DNA of 28,434 bases from CAZOKH01 sp964580315 (lineage in GTDB: Bacteria > Chloroflexota > Anaerolineae > Anaerolineales > Anaerolineaceae): NCBI GenBank assembly GCA_964580315.1, contig CAZOKH010000046.1:1-28434 (forward strand), in the 5' to 3' direction. This document shows positions 1-9,200 of the stretch, piece by piece. Position numbers and translations under genes: made by a program. Under the pieces are notes generated by a model. The model was given only the letters and a program-made list of their open reading frames with translations, ran no database searches and had not been told where the DNA came from. Within the stretch, counting starts at the first letter, position 1, and each line of letters opens with the position of its first letter.

Positions 1-1664
1 GCCGATTTTTTCTGGTCAGGTTGAACAGTTTTTACTGCCCTTACACGGTGATAGGCTTCGATCCAATCAGCCAGCCGGCGCTCTTCATCGGCAATTTTAT
101 CCTGGGTCTGTTTATAATCCTGTTCTGTCATGCGTTTGAAAATTTCACGTTGAACCTCATTGGGATTATAGACATTGTCAAAGGTCAGTTCAGTTTCACC
201 AATTTTAATCCGCACTGTCCCAAAATTGAGAATTAAGCCCAATATTCCCAGCCGCTCAAATGAAATGCTCAAGATGTTCCTCAGCGGCGCTGACCGGCGC
301 TGTTCATGCCCGAGCGGCTTTTTGTTCACATCCACCACCTGGTCATCGGTAACCATGTAATAATCGTAACGCCAGTCCAGATATTTATACCCCCACCAGA
401 CTGCCAGTACCAAATCACACAATCCCACAAATGCAAGCGCCCCACCAACGGACATGAATAATGTCCAGCGGGCAATGCGCGCGATTAAAAAGACTTGCAA
501 AACGAGAAAAAGAACTGTGGGAATCCAGATCCTGGCAAGCAAAATATACCAGTGGGTGCGGTAGGTTATCGCTCCGCCGACTTCAAACCGCAGTTGGAAC
601 ATGTTGGCAAGCAAATTCAAGATAGTGTTCAACTGCGCATTCTGATCGGTTTTGACCTGCCCAACTGATTTGGGCGGCGGAGCTTCACGCGTTCCAATTC
701 GCTGGCCTATTACGGTTTCCAGCCGCTCAAGTTTTTCCTCCCTGGCAATTCCCGAACGCGATCGGAACCATTCGGCATTTAAGAAATCCTCCACCAGTTC
801 AGGATGCCGCAAATCAGGCAAAACAATCAACCCGGCATACGTGCGTACAATGACATCTCCGTAAGACAGCCAGCGCCCCAGCAGGCTGGTTTCAGACGTG
901 ATGGAAAGAATTGCATTCAAAGGCGCTTCGTGGCGGCTGTCGTATAACATCACAATTCTTTCCTGGAATAGCACACGTTCACTGGTGACAATGGAAAAAT
1001 CATTCCGCCAGTCAACCATATCCCACAACACCCACAATGCCAGCCCCACCAGGGTTAACCCCAAAACGACCACGGGAACAACTATATCCCTGGCATTGGA
1101 AAGCCACATCAATATGATTGAGAGAAAAATCGTTCCCGATAATGCCGGAAGGATCAGGCGCACAATCAAAAGAATGGGATGCCTTCGGCCAATGAAATAG
1201 ATCGCCTCGTTTTTATCACGCCAGGGCAGGTTAACGCGCAGCGCCAGTTTATGAGCATCATACAACATCCATAACGACTCAGCCAGGTTGGGAATTTGCG
1301 CACACAGGTCTTCGAATTGCTCGCGACCGATGGTCAGCAAAGTCAAATCTGAAGCAGCCACAGCCTGCAAGCTGTGCCGTCCCCCTTCTTCAAGCATATC
1401 AAACCCCAAAAAATCGCCAATGCGCAGCTTCCAGAGAGGCTTACTTTCTTCGTTTTCCAGGTTGCGATAGTGAAGCTGCACAGAGCCGCCCAGCACCAAG
1501 AACAGGGTGTCGGCAGCCGTTCCCTCTTCATAAACAATCTGTCCCTGGTCAAAAAAAGCCGTGCCAAAATGATCAGCTACAATTTCCAATTGAGCCGGAT
1601 TTAATTTCCGAAAAGGGAAAACCGCTTTCAATACGTCCAAGATTTGAAGACGGGTGACTGCCAT
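1..1664 (-). CDS. cNMP-binding-like / double bacterial PH-like membrane protein (3' end off window)
   Basis: The frame is open for 554 codons from ATG at 1664 to the window edge, so the C-terminus is missing. An in-frame TAA lies two codons before the ATG and fixes the start. Residues about 10-125 resemble a cyclic-nucleotide-binding beta-roll, but the phosphate cassette is degenerate (GDFLGFDMLEEGGRHS, without the usual GE and R-S/T-A), so ligand binding is uncertain. Two similar membrane modules follow. Each has a hydrophobic hairpin (about 163-215 and 372-425), a D-W-R motif (WDMVDWRND and YKYLDWRYD), and a beta-rich stretch like bacterial PH (bPH2) domains (T-S/D-x-R/Q-V, then ILSI). This looks like an internal duplication. 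The likely role is an inner-membrane sensor or scaffold; the function is unknown. No Shine-Dalgarno sequence is visible, and a -10-like TATACT ends 6 nt before the ATG. Confidence 0.82.
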   Translation of the reverse strand, partial: MAVTRLQILDVLKAVFPFRKLNPAQLEIVADHFGTAFFDQGQIVYEEGTAADTLFLVLGGSVQLHYRNLENEESKPLWKLRIGDFLGFDMLEEGGRHSLQAVAASDLTLLTIGREQFEDLCAQIPNLAESLWMLYDAHKLALRVNLPWRDKNEAIYFIGRRHPILLIVRLILPALSGTIFLSIILMWLSNARDIVVPVVVLGLTLVGLALWVLWDMVDWRNDFSIVTSERVLFQERIVMLYDSRHEAPLNAILSITSETSLLGRWLSYGDVIVRTYAGLIVLPDLRHPELVEDFLNAEWFRSRSGIAREEKLERLETVIGQRIGTREAPPPKSVGQVKTDQNAQLNTILNLLANMFQLRFEVGGAITYRTHWYILLARIWIPTVLFLVLQVFLIARIARWTLFMSVGGALAFVGLCDLVLAVWWGYKYLDWRYDYYMVTDDQVVDVNKKPLGHEQRRSAPLRNILSISFERLGILGLILNFGTVRIKIGETELTFDNVYNPNEVQREIFKRMTEQDYKQTQDKIADEERRLADWIEAYHRVRAVKTVQPDQKKS

Positions 1665-1670
1665 GGCTTA

Positions 1671-1699
1671 AGTATATTCCCATCTTTAAGTTCTGCAAA
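1671..1699 (-). promoter_or_regulatory. Candidate promoter of the cNMP/PH protein
   Basis: On the minus strand TTTGCA (1694-1699) and TATACT (1671-1676) are 17 nt apart. The expected start of transcription falls on or next to the ATG at 1664, which would give a leaderless mRNA. Confidence 0.45.
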
Positions 1700-1705
1700 T
1701 TATTT

Positions 1706-1750
1706 AAAAAAATTGCATGAGATGGATAAATGAATCCTTTCTCATGCAAT
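1706..1750 (-). terminator. Rho-independent terminator after clpC
   Basis: A perfect 11-bp inverted repeat (1712-1722 and 1740-1750, 17-nt loop) is followed on the minus strand by a run of seven T. It lies between the clpC stop and the next gene on the same strand, so it separates their transcription. Confidence 0.8.
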
Positions 1751-1779
1751 CTGGTTGCTTTTCAAAATGGTTGTATCAA

Positions 1780-4287
1780 TCAGGATTCAGCCGGCTTACC
1801 CTCAATGGTGACCTGAGATTTTGCAGGCCGCGTTTCCTTTTTGTGCGTCGATCCTTCAGCCCGGGTGAAGGTGATTTTATCTTCATCATCCACGTCCACC
1901 AGGATGAAATCACCATTGCTGAACTCACCAGACAATAACCGGATGGATAATGGGCTTTCAACGTACTTTTGCAGCGCCCTGCGCAATGGACGGGCGCCAA
2001 AATCGGTATCAAAACCTTCTCGCGCCAGCCAGTCCACGGCTTTCTCGGTGAGGTCCACTTTCAACCCGTTTTCATTCAGCCGCTCCGAAACCTCGTGCAT
2101 TTGCAGCCGCACAATCTTGCGCATGTCATCCATGCTGAGTGATGAGAACATGATGATTTCATCGATGCGGTTCAAAAACTCGGGACGGAAGGTTTCTTTC
2201 AAGGCTTTGTCGATCTTGTCATGTTCCTGACGTTCTTCATCGGTGCCATTCTTGCGCAGGAATCCCAATGTTCCGCCGCGGCGGACAAATTCAGTGCCCA
2301 GGTTGCTGGTCATAATCAAAACCGTATTGCGAAAATCCACCGTGCGTCCCTGACCATCAGTCAATCGTCCGTCGTCCAAAATTTGCAGCAGCGAATTCCA
2401 CACCTCTGGATGCGCTTTTTCAATCTCGTCGAACAAGATTACCCGGTATGGACGGCGGCGGACCGCCTCGGTTAACTGGCCGCCTTCTTCATAGCCAACA
2501 TAACCAGGAGGAGCGCCAAACATGCGCGACACCGCATGCTGCTCGTGATACTCGCTCATATCCAGGCGTACCAGCGCATCTTCATCGCCAAACAGGAATT
2601 CAGCCAGCGCTTTAGCCAGCTCGGTTTTTCCAACGCCCGAGGGACCGATGAAAATGAACGAACCAACCGGCCGCCGCGGGTCTTTCAACCCCGAACGCGC
2701 CCGGCGAATGGCATCTGAAATGGCGCCAATGGCTTCTTCCTGTCCAATGATGCGCTCTTGCAGGCGCTGCTCCATGGTCAGCAGACGTTCTGCTTCGGTT
2801 TCCATCATCTGGCTCACCGGGATACCCGTCCATTGTGCAATCACCTGCGCAATGTCGTTTACATCCACCACTTCATCCAGTTTATGTTCCGCTTCCCACT
2901 GATCACGCAGCTCGTTGAATTCATCTTCCAGGCGCAACCGGTCTGACTTCATACGCGCGGCGCGTTCATAGTCGCGTTCCAGGCCTGCCTGCTCTTCCTC
3001 AGCCGTCAGGCGGTCAATTTCTGATTTCTTTTCCTTCAAATCTGCCGGCAAGGAATACAAAGCTACACGCAGCTTGGCGGCTGCTTCATCCATCAGGTCA
3101 ATTGCCTTGTCGGGTAAATGGCGGTCGGTCACATAGCGCGCTGACAAGCGGGCGGCCGAAACCAGCGCGTCATCTGAAAAATGCACCTTGTGGTGCGCCT
3201 CATAGCGATCGCGCAATCCCTTTAACATTCCAATGGTGTCTTCCACCGAAGGCTCGCCCACAAACACCGGTGCAAACCGCCGTTCCAGGGCCGCGTCTTT
3301 TTCAATGAACTTGTGATATTCATCCAGTGTGGTGGCGCCCACGCATTGCAGTTCACCGCGCGCCAGCGCCGGTTTCAACATATTGGAAGCATCCATGGCG
3401 CCCTGTGCCGCACCCGCCCCCACCACAGTGTGCAATTCGTCAATAAACAGGATGACTTCTCCTGCGGCGCGTTGTATCTCTTCCAGAGCAGCTTTTAGGC
3501 GCTCTTCGAATTCACCACGAAAGCGGGAACCGGCAATCATGGCGCCCAGGTCAAGCGAAACCACCCGTTTACCCATCAAAATTTCAGGGATATCATTGGT
3601 GGCAATTTTTTGCGCCAGGCCTTCCACAATGGCAGTTTTACCAACGCCGGCTTCCCCAATCAATACCGGGTTGTTCTTGGTGCGGCGCGAAAGAATTTGC
3701 ATCACCCGCAAGATTTCATTATCGCGCCCAATCACCGGATCGAGTTTGCCCTCACGCGCCAGTTGGGTCAGGTCGCGTGAGTATTTCTCCAGTGTGCGGT
3801 AGCGGGTTTCTGCCTGCGGATCGGTGACGCGCTGCCCGCCGCGCATTTGAATGATGGCGTCATACACCCGATCACGCGTCAGCCCCGCACCTTCCAACAA
3901 CCTGGCAGCCGGCGTATTGCGTTCGGTCAAAATGGACAGAAACATATGTTCCGTCGAAATATATTCATCTTTCAGGCGGTTGGCTTCTTCATTTGCCAGG
4001 TCGATGATTCGCTTAACCCGCGGGGTAATGAAAATTTGCCCGGCACCGCCGCCGAAGATGGCTGCTTTGGGGCTGGTTTTGAGTATGTAATCCAGGCGCT
4101 CCGAAATTAATTGCGGATCAACTTTTAATATCTCCAGGATCTGCGGTACTGCCCCCTGGGGCTGTTCAATCAGCGCCAGCAAGATATGCTCAGTGTCAAT
4201 CTGATTATGACCATAACGCTGTATGATCTCAGCGGCACGTTGAGCAGCTTCTTGTGCGCGTTCGGTAAATCGATCAAATCGCATCAT
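1780..4287 (-). CDS. clpC: ClpC-type AAA+ ATP-dependent Clp protease unfoldase
   Basis: The protein has 835 residues, the usual size for ClpC. The order is a double Clp N-domain (about 1-148), AAA+ module D1 with Walker A GEAGVGKT (211-218) and Walker B VILFIDE (278-284), a short middle segment with a UVR-like coiled coil (about 415-465), and D2 with Walker A GPSGVGKT (548-555) and VILFDE (616-621). A C-terminal D2-small domain follows. The short middle region separates it from ClpB, which has a long one. An LGF tripeptide (674-676) sits where ClpP-docking loops occur, so it should feed unfolded substrates to ClpP in the cytoplasm; no clpP is in the window. GAGGAA (4296-4301) lies 8 nt before the first of two tandem ATGs, which supports 4287 as the start. 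The tail after about residue 800 is charged and probably disordered. Confidence 0.96.
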   Translation of the reverse strand: MMRFDRFTERAQEAAQRAAEIIQRYGHNQIDTEHILLALIEQPQGAVPQILEILKVDPQLISERLDYILKTSPKAAIFGGGAGQIFITPRVKRIIDLANEEANRLKDEYISTEHMFLSILTERNTPAARLLEGAGLTRDRVYDAIIQMRGGQRVTDPQAETRYRTLEKYSRDLTQLAREGKLDPVIGRDNEILRVMQILSRRTKNNPVLIGEAGVGKTAIVEGLAQKIATNDIPEILMGKRVVSLDLGAMIAGSRFRGEFEERLKAALEEIQRAAGEVILFIDELHTVVGAGAAQGAMDASNMLKPALARGELQCVGATTLDEYHKFIEKDAALERRFAPVFVGEPSVEDTIGMLKGLRDRYEAHHKVHFSDDALVSAARLSARYVTDRHLPDKAIDLMDEAAAKLRVALYSLPADLKEKKSEIDRLTAEEEQAGLERDYERAARMKSDRLRLEDEFNELRDQWEAEHKLDEVVDVNDIAQVIAQWTGIPVSQMMETEAERLLTMEQRLQERIIGQEEAIGAISDAIRRARSGLKDPRRPVGSFIFIGPSGVGKTELAKALAEFLFGDEDALVRLDMSEYHEQHAVSRMFGAPPGYVGYEEGGQLTEAVRRRPYRVILFDEIEKAHPEVWNSLLQILDDGRLTDGQGRTVDFRNTVLIMTSNLGTEFVRRGGTLGFLRKNGTDEERQEHDKIDKALKETFRPEFLNRIDEIIMFSSLSMDDMRKIVRLQMHEVSERLNENGLKVDLTEKAVDWLAREGFDTDFGARPLRRALQKYVESPLSIRLLSGEFSNGDFILVDVDDEDKITFTRAEGSTHKKETRPAKSQVTIEGKPAES

Positions 4288-4331
4288 ACGAATTTTTCCT
4301 CATACCCGTTATTCAAACATTCAACAAATCC

Positions 4332-4363
4332 ATTATATCATTCGCCAATTTAAAGAGTGCTAA
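4332..4363 (-). promoter_or_regulatory. clpC promoter with CIRCE half-site
   Basis: On the minus strand a perfect TATAAT (4332-4337) lies 44 nt before the start codon. Its -35 region is overlapped by TTAGCACTC (4355-4363), identical to one arm of CIRCE, the HrcA operator. The second arm is degenerate (6 of 9) and spaced 11 nt instead of 9. Repression by HrcA or a similar heat-shock regulator is therefore possible but not shown. Confidence 0.5.
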
Positions 4364-4489
4364 GGCCTTTTGTAATCCAAGAAACCCGCAGCCGTCATCC
4401 CATCATAACCGCTCAATCTTAGAATAATATAAACATGTCATCAGTTGAGAAAAACCTGCTTTATCAAAACGAAATGATCCATTTCAAGT

Positions 4490-4495
4490 TAAAAT
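4490..4495 (+). promoter_or_regulatory. -10-like element before the GNAT gene
   Basis: TAAAAT ends 6 nt before the GTG start at 4502. No good -35 is visible. The geometry would place the transcript start at the start codon. Confidence 0.3.
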
Positions 4496-4501
4496 AGGTT
4501 T

Positions 4502-5476
4502 GTGACCATTACTCAGGTAAACACCACGCATATCCAAAAATTGGATGTCAATCGCGAACTCAATGAAGTGGCCGACCTCATCGAGTTGTGTTTCGGCAGT
4601 CAAATGGACGCGGACGGCTGGCGCTATCTGCGTAATATTCGACGCGCCGCCAATGACCGCGAATTGGTGCGCTGGATTCCAGGATGCGGCGAGCATGTGT
4701 CCTATCCGCTTTTTGGATACGTGTGGAAAGAAGACAACAAAATCATCGGTAATTTGAGTTTGATTCCCATTTATCGGGAGAATGAATGGCGGTATCTAAT
4801 CGCCAATGTTGCCGTTCATCCACTACACCGCCGCCGGGGAATTGGCAAGCAACTCACCATTCGCGCTCTGCGCCACATCAGAGAACACAACGTGGCATCT
4901 GCCTGGCTGCAAGTGCGCGATAATAATCCAGGCGCCATTCAACTCTATAAATCGTTGGGGTTTGTGGAACGCGCCCGGCGCACCGCCTGGCTTCAGGAAA
5001 TTGCGCCCAAACGTTCCACCGAGATGCCCGACCATGTGCAAATTACCGCCCGATTAAACCAGGACTGGGAACAACAATCCGCCTGGTTGACCGCTGCCTA
5101 CCCGAGGGAAGTATCCTGGAACTTGCAATTTGAACGCGACCGTTTTGCCCCCACCATGTGGAAACGATTCATCCGGATTTTAAACGGGGAAGAGACAAGG
5201 CAATGGGCTGTTCGAACCAGTCAGGAGCTCCTGGGAGTGGCTATTTGGGAACCGACCAACATCCACGCCGACACAATCTGGATTGCCGCCAACCCGCTGC
5301 ATGAGACAAAAGCCGTGCTGGCGCTGCTGGCACGCGCCCGGGAACAAACCGGCGTCATGCGCCCGCTCAGCGTTAACTACCCTGCCGGCAAAGCCGAAGA
5401 GGCCTTTCAAAAAGCTGGTTATGACCCGCTAAATACACTCATCTGGATGGAACAACGGTTCATACGAGCATACTAA
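4502..5476 (+). CDS. GNAT-family N-acetyltransferase, probably two GNAT domains
   Basis: The protein has 324 residues and should be cytoplasmic. The N-terminal GNAT domain (about 10-160) has the acetyl-CoA pyrophosphate-binding motif A at 103-117 (VAVHPLHRRRGIGKQ, R-x-x-G-x-G type) and motif B (NPGAIQLYKSLGF, about 142-154). Residues about 165-324 look like a second, degenerate GNAT fold ending in FQKAGYDPLNTLIWMEQRF. Tandem GNAT proteins include mycothiol synthase, but nothing here points to that substrate. The GTG start has no Shine-Dalgarno sequence; GTG is chosen because the preceding sequence is promoter-like. The gene diverges from clpC and lies 19 nt before the next gene on the same strand, so the two are probably co-transcribed. 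The substrate is unknown. Confidence 0.85.
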   Translation: MTITQVNTTHIQKLDVNRELNEVADLIELCFGSQMDADGWRYLRNIRRAANDRELVRWIPGCGEHVSYPLFGYVWKEDNKIIGNLSLIPIYRENEWRYLIANVAVHPLHRRRGIGKQLTIRALRHIREHNVASAWLQVRDNNPGAIQLYKSLGFVERARRTAWLQEIAPKRSTEMPDHVQITARLNQDWEQQSAWLTAAYPREVSWNLQFERDRFAPTMWKRFIRILNGEETRQWAVRTSQELLGVAIWEPTNIHADTIWIAANPLHETKAVLALLARAREQTGVMRPLSVNYPAGKAEEAFQKAGYDPLNTLIWMEQRFIRAY

Positions 5477-5495
5477 TCACTTGCGAGGAAAAACA

Positions 5496-5870
5496 ATGAA
5501 AAAATTTATTATCCGGTTATTAATCAACGCCGTGGCGTTGTATGCAGCCATTTACTTGATCAACGGGATTCACCCGCAGGCCAACAACTGGCTGTCGCTG
5601 CTCTGGCTGGCATTGCTGTTTGGTGTGGTCAATGCAGCCCTGAAACCCATTCTGACGGTGGTCGGATGCCCGTTCATCGTGCTGACACTGGGATTGGGAG
5701 CACTGCTCATCAATGCGCTCCTGTTCTACCTGGCTGGCCGCATTGGGCAGGCATTCAACATTGGCTTCACCGTAGATGGTTTTATGCCGGCATTCCTGGG
5801 TTCGCTGGTGGTCAGTGTTGTCAGTTTCATCTTGAATTCAATCTTCCGGGAAGAATTGCGAGAGAACTGA
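5496..5870 (+). CDS. YvlD / phage-holin-4-family small membrane protein
   Basis: The protein has 124 residues, almost all hydrophobic, with about four membrane segments and short polar loops. The pattern KFIIRLLINAVALYAA at the start, then WLALLFGVVNAALKPIL and a C-rich-to-glycine turn, is typical of the PF04020 family (YvlD). Despite the holin label these are chromosomal inner-membrane proteins of unknown role, sometimes linked to envelope stress. The ATG at 5496 is preferred over an in-frame TTG at 5481 because GAGGAA (5485-5490) lies 5 nt before the ATG. It follows the GNAT gene by 19 nt and precedes a PspC-domain gene by 80 nt; holin-4/YvlD and PspC proteins are often neighbours in stress operons. 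Confidence 0.88.
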   Translation: MKKFIIRLLINAVALYAAIYLINGIHPQANNWLSLLWLALLFGVVNAALKPILTVVGCPFIVLTLGLGALLINALLFYLAGRIGQAFNIGFTVDGFMPAFLGSLVVSVVSFILNSIFREELREN

Positions 5871-5950
5871 TTTTTTCAATCCGATTGATCCCAACCCGCA
5901 ACTTTTTTTGTTTTCCTGCGTAGATTGTTATAGATCATACGGAGGTTAAT

Positions 5951-6214
5951 ATGGATAGCAAAAAACTGTATCGCAGTCAAAATGATAAAATGATTGCCGG
6001 TGTTTGTTCCGGCCTGGGACACTTCTTTGGGATAGATCCAACCGTCGTGCGCCTGTTGTTCGTATTCACCGCGCTGCTGGGCGCCTCATCCATCCTGGTT
6101 TACATCGTCTTGTGGATTGTGGTTCCACCCGACGTTGAACCAGTCACCACCTACATCCCGCCGCAGGCGCCCTCTGCTCCACCCGAGCAGCCGCCCGAAC
6201 CACCGGCTGAATAA
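5951..6214 (+). CDS. PspC-domain protein
   Basis: The protein has 87 residues. A PspC domain covers about 4-60 (KKLYRSQNDKMIAGVCSGLG, then DPTVVRLLFV), with one or two membrane-spanning stretches at about 32-58. A proline- and glutamate-rich tail (PPEQPPEPPAE) ends the protein. PspC proteins sense or answer membrane stress; no PspA or PspB is in the window. A strong GGAGG sits 6 nt before the ATG. The 80 nt between it and the YvlD-like gene show no terminator, so read-through is likely. A strong hairpin ends this transcript. Confidence 0.92.
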   Translation: MDSKKLYRSQNDKMIAGVCSGLGHFFGIDPTVVRLLFVFTALLGASSILVYIVLWIVVPPDVEPVTTYIPPQAPSAPPEQPPEPPAE

Positions 6215-6221
6215 GAAACGA

Positions 6222-6253
6222 AAAACAGGAGCAGAAAAAACTGCTCCTGTTTT
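6222..6253. terminator. Bidirectional terminator between convergent genes
   Basis: A perfect 13-bp stem (6222-6234 and 6241-6253) with an A6 loop, A-rich on the left and T-rich on the right, can end both the PspC gene (+) and the Agl23-NHL gene (-). Confidence 0.85.
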
Positions 6254-6271
6254 ATTTCATTTTGACCCGCT

Positions 6272-9200
6272 TTATTGCGGCATGGTAAAGCGCATCACCC
6301 GGTCGCTGCCCGCATCAGTGACCCAAACCCTGCCCATCGAATCGGCTGCTGCGCCGCTCGGCATGGTCAGGCTGTCACCGCTGTCCTGGAATTCACCCCA
6401 GGCGCGCTTGAAAATGCCCTGTGCGTCAAATTCCACCACCCGCATCCCTTCAGGATCGCACACAAACACGTTACCGCTGGCATCCACTGCCAGGTAGGGC
6501 TTGTTGTCAATCGACTGGCCGAACCAGCCGTAGAACTCGATGGCGCGCACCGGGATAAAGGTATCGGTTTCAGGTACCGGTGAGAAGACCTGGACGCGCT
6601 GGTTCCAGGTATCAGCCACATACACCTTGCCGTCCGCATCAACCGCAATACCCACCGGTTCGTCCAATTCTCCCAGGTTCAAGCCTGCTGCGCCAAACTG
6701 CGACAGGAATTGGCCGTTGCTGTCAAACACCACAATCCGCTTATTCCCGGTATCGGTCACAAACACTCTCCCGCTCGGATCAACCGTCACATCACGCGGG
6801 CCCCAGAATGCGGTCGGGCTTTCACCTTGCCCGGATGTGCCCCACATGGTGATAAATTCACCATCCGGCGAGAATTTCTGAATCCGGTAATTCCAGGTAT
6901 CTGCCACATACACCGAACCATCTGGCCCAACTGCAATGCCCCACGGCTCATTAAATGTGCCGCCAGGAGCATTCCCAGAGCCCACATCGGCGAAGGTACC
7001 CCAGGTGTTGATCAATACACCATTTTCATCAAAATGCTGAATGCGATGATTCTTGGTGTCGGCAACATAGACAGAATTATCTCCGGCAGCGGCAATATCC
7101 CGCGCCCCGCTGAATTGCCCTGGCATGCTGCCGGTGGAGCCGATGATGAAATCGGGTGAAATTGGCATCATGCCAGCTTCATACGGATCAGTTTCCACCT
7201 CTTCAACAACAGAGGGCGCCGCGCCGTAATTCCAAATTTGCGAGATGATGTCTTTGCGAATGTAGAAATTCATCCGGCTGCTGGGCTGCCAGTTTTCGAG
7301 GGTGAAATTGGCGTTGTTGGTCAGCGCAGCATATTCGCGGTAATCACGGTTCAACCAGATATCAAAGATGGCTGCCCGCATCTTGGAATCTTTAATGGCG
7401 TTCCAAATACGTTCCCCGGTCAGATTGTAGTAATCCTGGTTGGGCCACCACAGGCGCACATATTCAAACTTGTTGAAGTTTGATTTAACAATCGGGTCCA
7501 TCTTGGTGCGCGTGGTATCTCCCGCGATGATCACAGGTACATCTTTCAGGTCGCGGGTCGGTTTGTCGGTGTACCAGCGTTTGTTGGGATAATCACGCAA
7601 GTACCACCAGTAAGGATACAAGGCATCATTGTCATAAGCCACTTCCAGGTCAAGGCCGCCGGTAGTGCGCCGCGAAATCTCTTCAACCTGCGCCAGCACT
7701 TCTTTGGGCGCGGCTGATGCATGCGCATACACCAGGTATTCTTTGGCATTGTCATAATTGATAAAGGATGCCATGTAGGCAGCCCGCGTCGTGAGCACTG
7801 CCAGCAGCGTAAAACACAAAACACCCGCCATGCTGACCACTTCTCCCGGGCGCCAGTCCCGCAAGAAATAATACAAGCCGCCTCCGCTTGCCAGGGCTGC
7901 CACAAAAGTCAGCAAGAAGGTGCTGGTGGCTTGCAGTTGTTCCAGTGTCTTCCCCTGGAAGGGCGCTTGATCTCCCAACAGGTTTCCCAGCACACCCAGG
8001 GTGCTCAACAGGAAAATGATTCCCAGCAAGAGAATCAGTAAACCTCGCTGGTTGGTCAATTTCTTCCAGGGAGCAATGTCCAGCAAGTAACCAATTCCCC
8101 ACCCGCCAGCCAGGATTAATGGCAAAGCCACATGCACGGTTAACCACGGCATTTTTTCGCCGGCAATGCTGTAAGCAATCAGGCTGGAAATGGACCAGAA
8201 AATCAGCAAAGACAGGGTTGGAATGCCTTGGGGTTTGCTATCGACATCCCCAGTTTTGACCTGATCATTGTCGTCTGCCGGTGATTCGCCAGGAACGGTG
8301 ATGAATTTGCGTCGGCGAACGCCAAAATAGACCGCCAGCAGGGTTCCCAGGGCTGCCATGTATTCATAGATGGGCACCTGGATAGCCGCATAGTAATACC
8401 AGGGTTGTTCACCCCGATTGACGCCCTGCTGTGACAGCCAGTACCCTAGCGCACCCACCAACCCGGTGAAGAAACCCTGCCCGTTGGTGAAGATGGTGGT
8501 GTAAAAAACGATAAAGATGGCATAGAACACCACTGCATGAATCAACCACTGGCGCGAGTTCCACCACAGGCCGATTAACGTGGCAGCGATAGTGAAAACC
8601 ATCACAAAGATACCCGTCTGCATGACACCTTTTGAGCTGTAGTCCAGCGGGTCCCAACCCACAATCTTCACGGGGAAAGCGCTCAACAGCGGCAGGATGA
8701 GTGTGCCGACCAGTATGAGTATATTGAATGAACGCAGCGAACGGATTTTCTCCCAGCCCAGCTTTCGAACAACAAAAACAACCGCAACAATGCCAATTAT
8801 GATCGCTGCTGCCAGGCAGGCTACCACACCCAAAAATAGCGGGCTGGCCGAAGCATGCGCCAGGAAACCACCCGGCAGCGCAGTGGGGGCGTCTTCTATG
8901 GCCGGGGCTTTTTGCTCCGCTTCCAAAACTGCCAGGGCAAGTGCGGTTCCCAGCAGGGCAAAACTGCCCAGCATCAACCCGGCAAATTTCTTCCGGTCTG
9001 AAGAAACGTCCCATTCAAGACGCTGAATCTCTTCCAACAGCAAAACACCCACAAATAACAAAAACTGGGCAGTGTAAATGTAGGCGGTTTCTTTGATACA
9101 AAAATGCAATGAGGTCGAAATGGTAACCAGGAAAAGGGAAAGCCGGTCGCCGCGTTCCAGGTAGCGCAGCAGTCCATAAAGCAAAACCACTCCAATCAAT

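Noticed and set aside
3329..3802. 157-codon open frame on the plus strand inside clpC
   Set aside because: It is antisense to the conserved D1 domain, with low-complexity Ser/Arg/Pro composition and no ribosome-binding site.
4335..4363. A complete CIRCE operator
   Set aside because: Only one arm is perfect and the spacing is 11 nt instead of 9, so it is reported only as a half-site.
5496..5870. Prophage holin, implying a phage remnant
   Set aside because: The PF04020-type protein is chromosomal in many bacteria, and no other phage gene is nearby.
8409..9014. 201-codon open frame on the minus strand within the Agl23-NHL gene
   Set aside because: It is another frame of a well-supported gene, with Cys/His/Gly-rich composition and no family resemblance.
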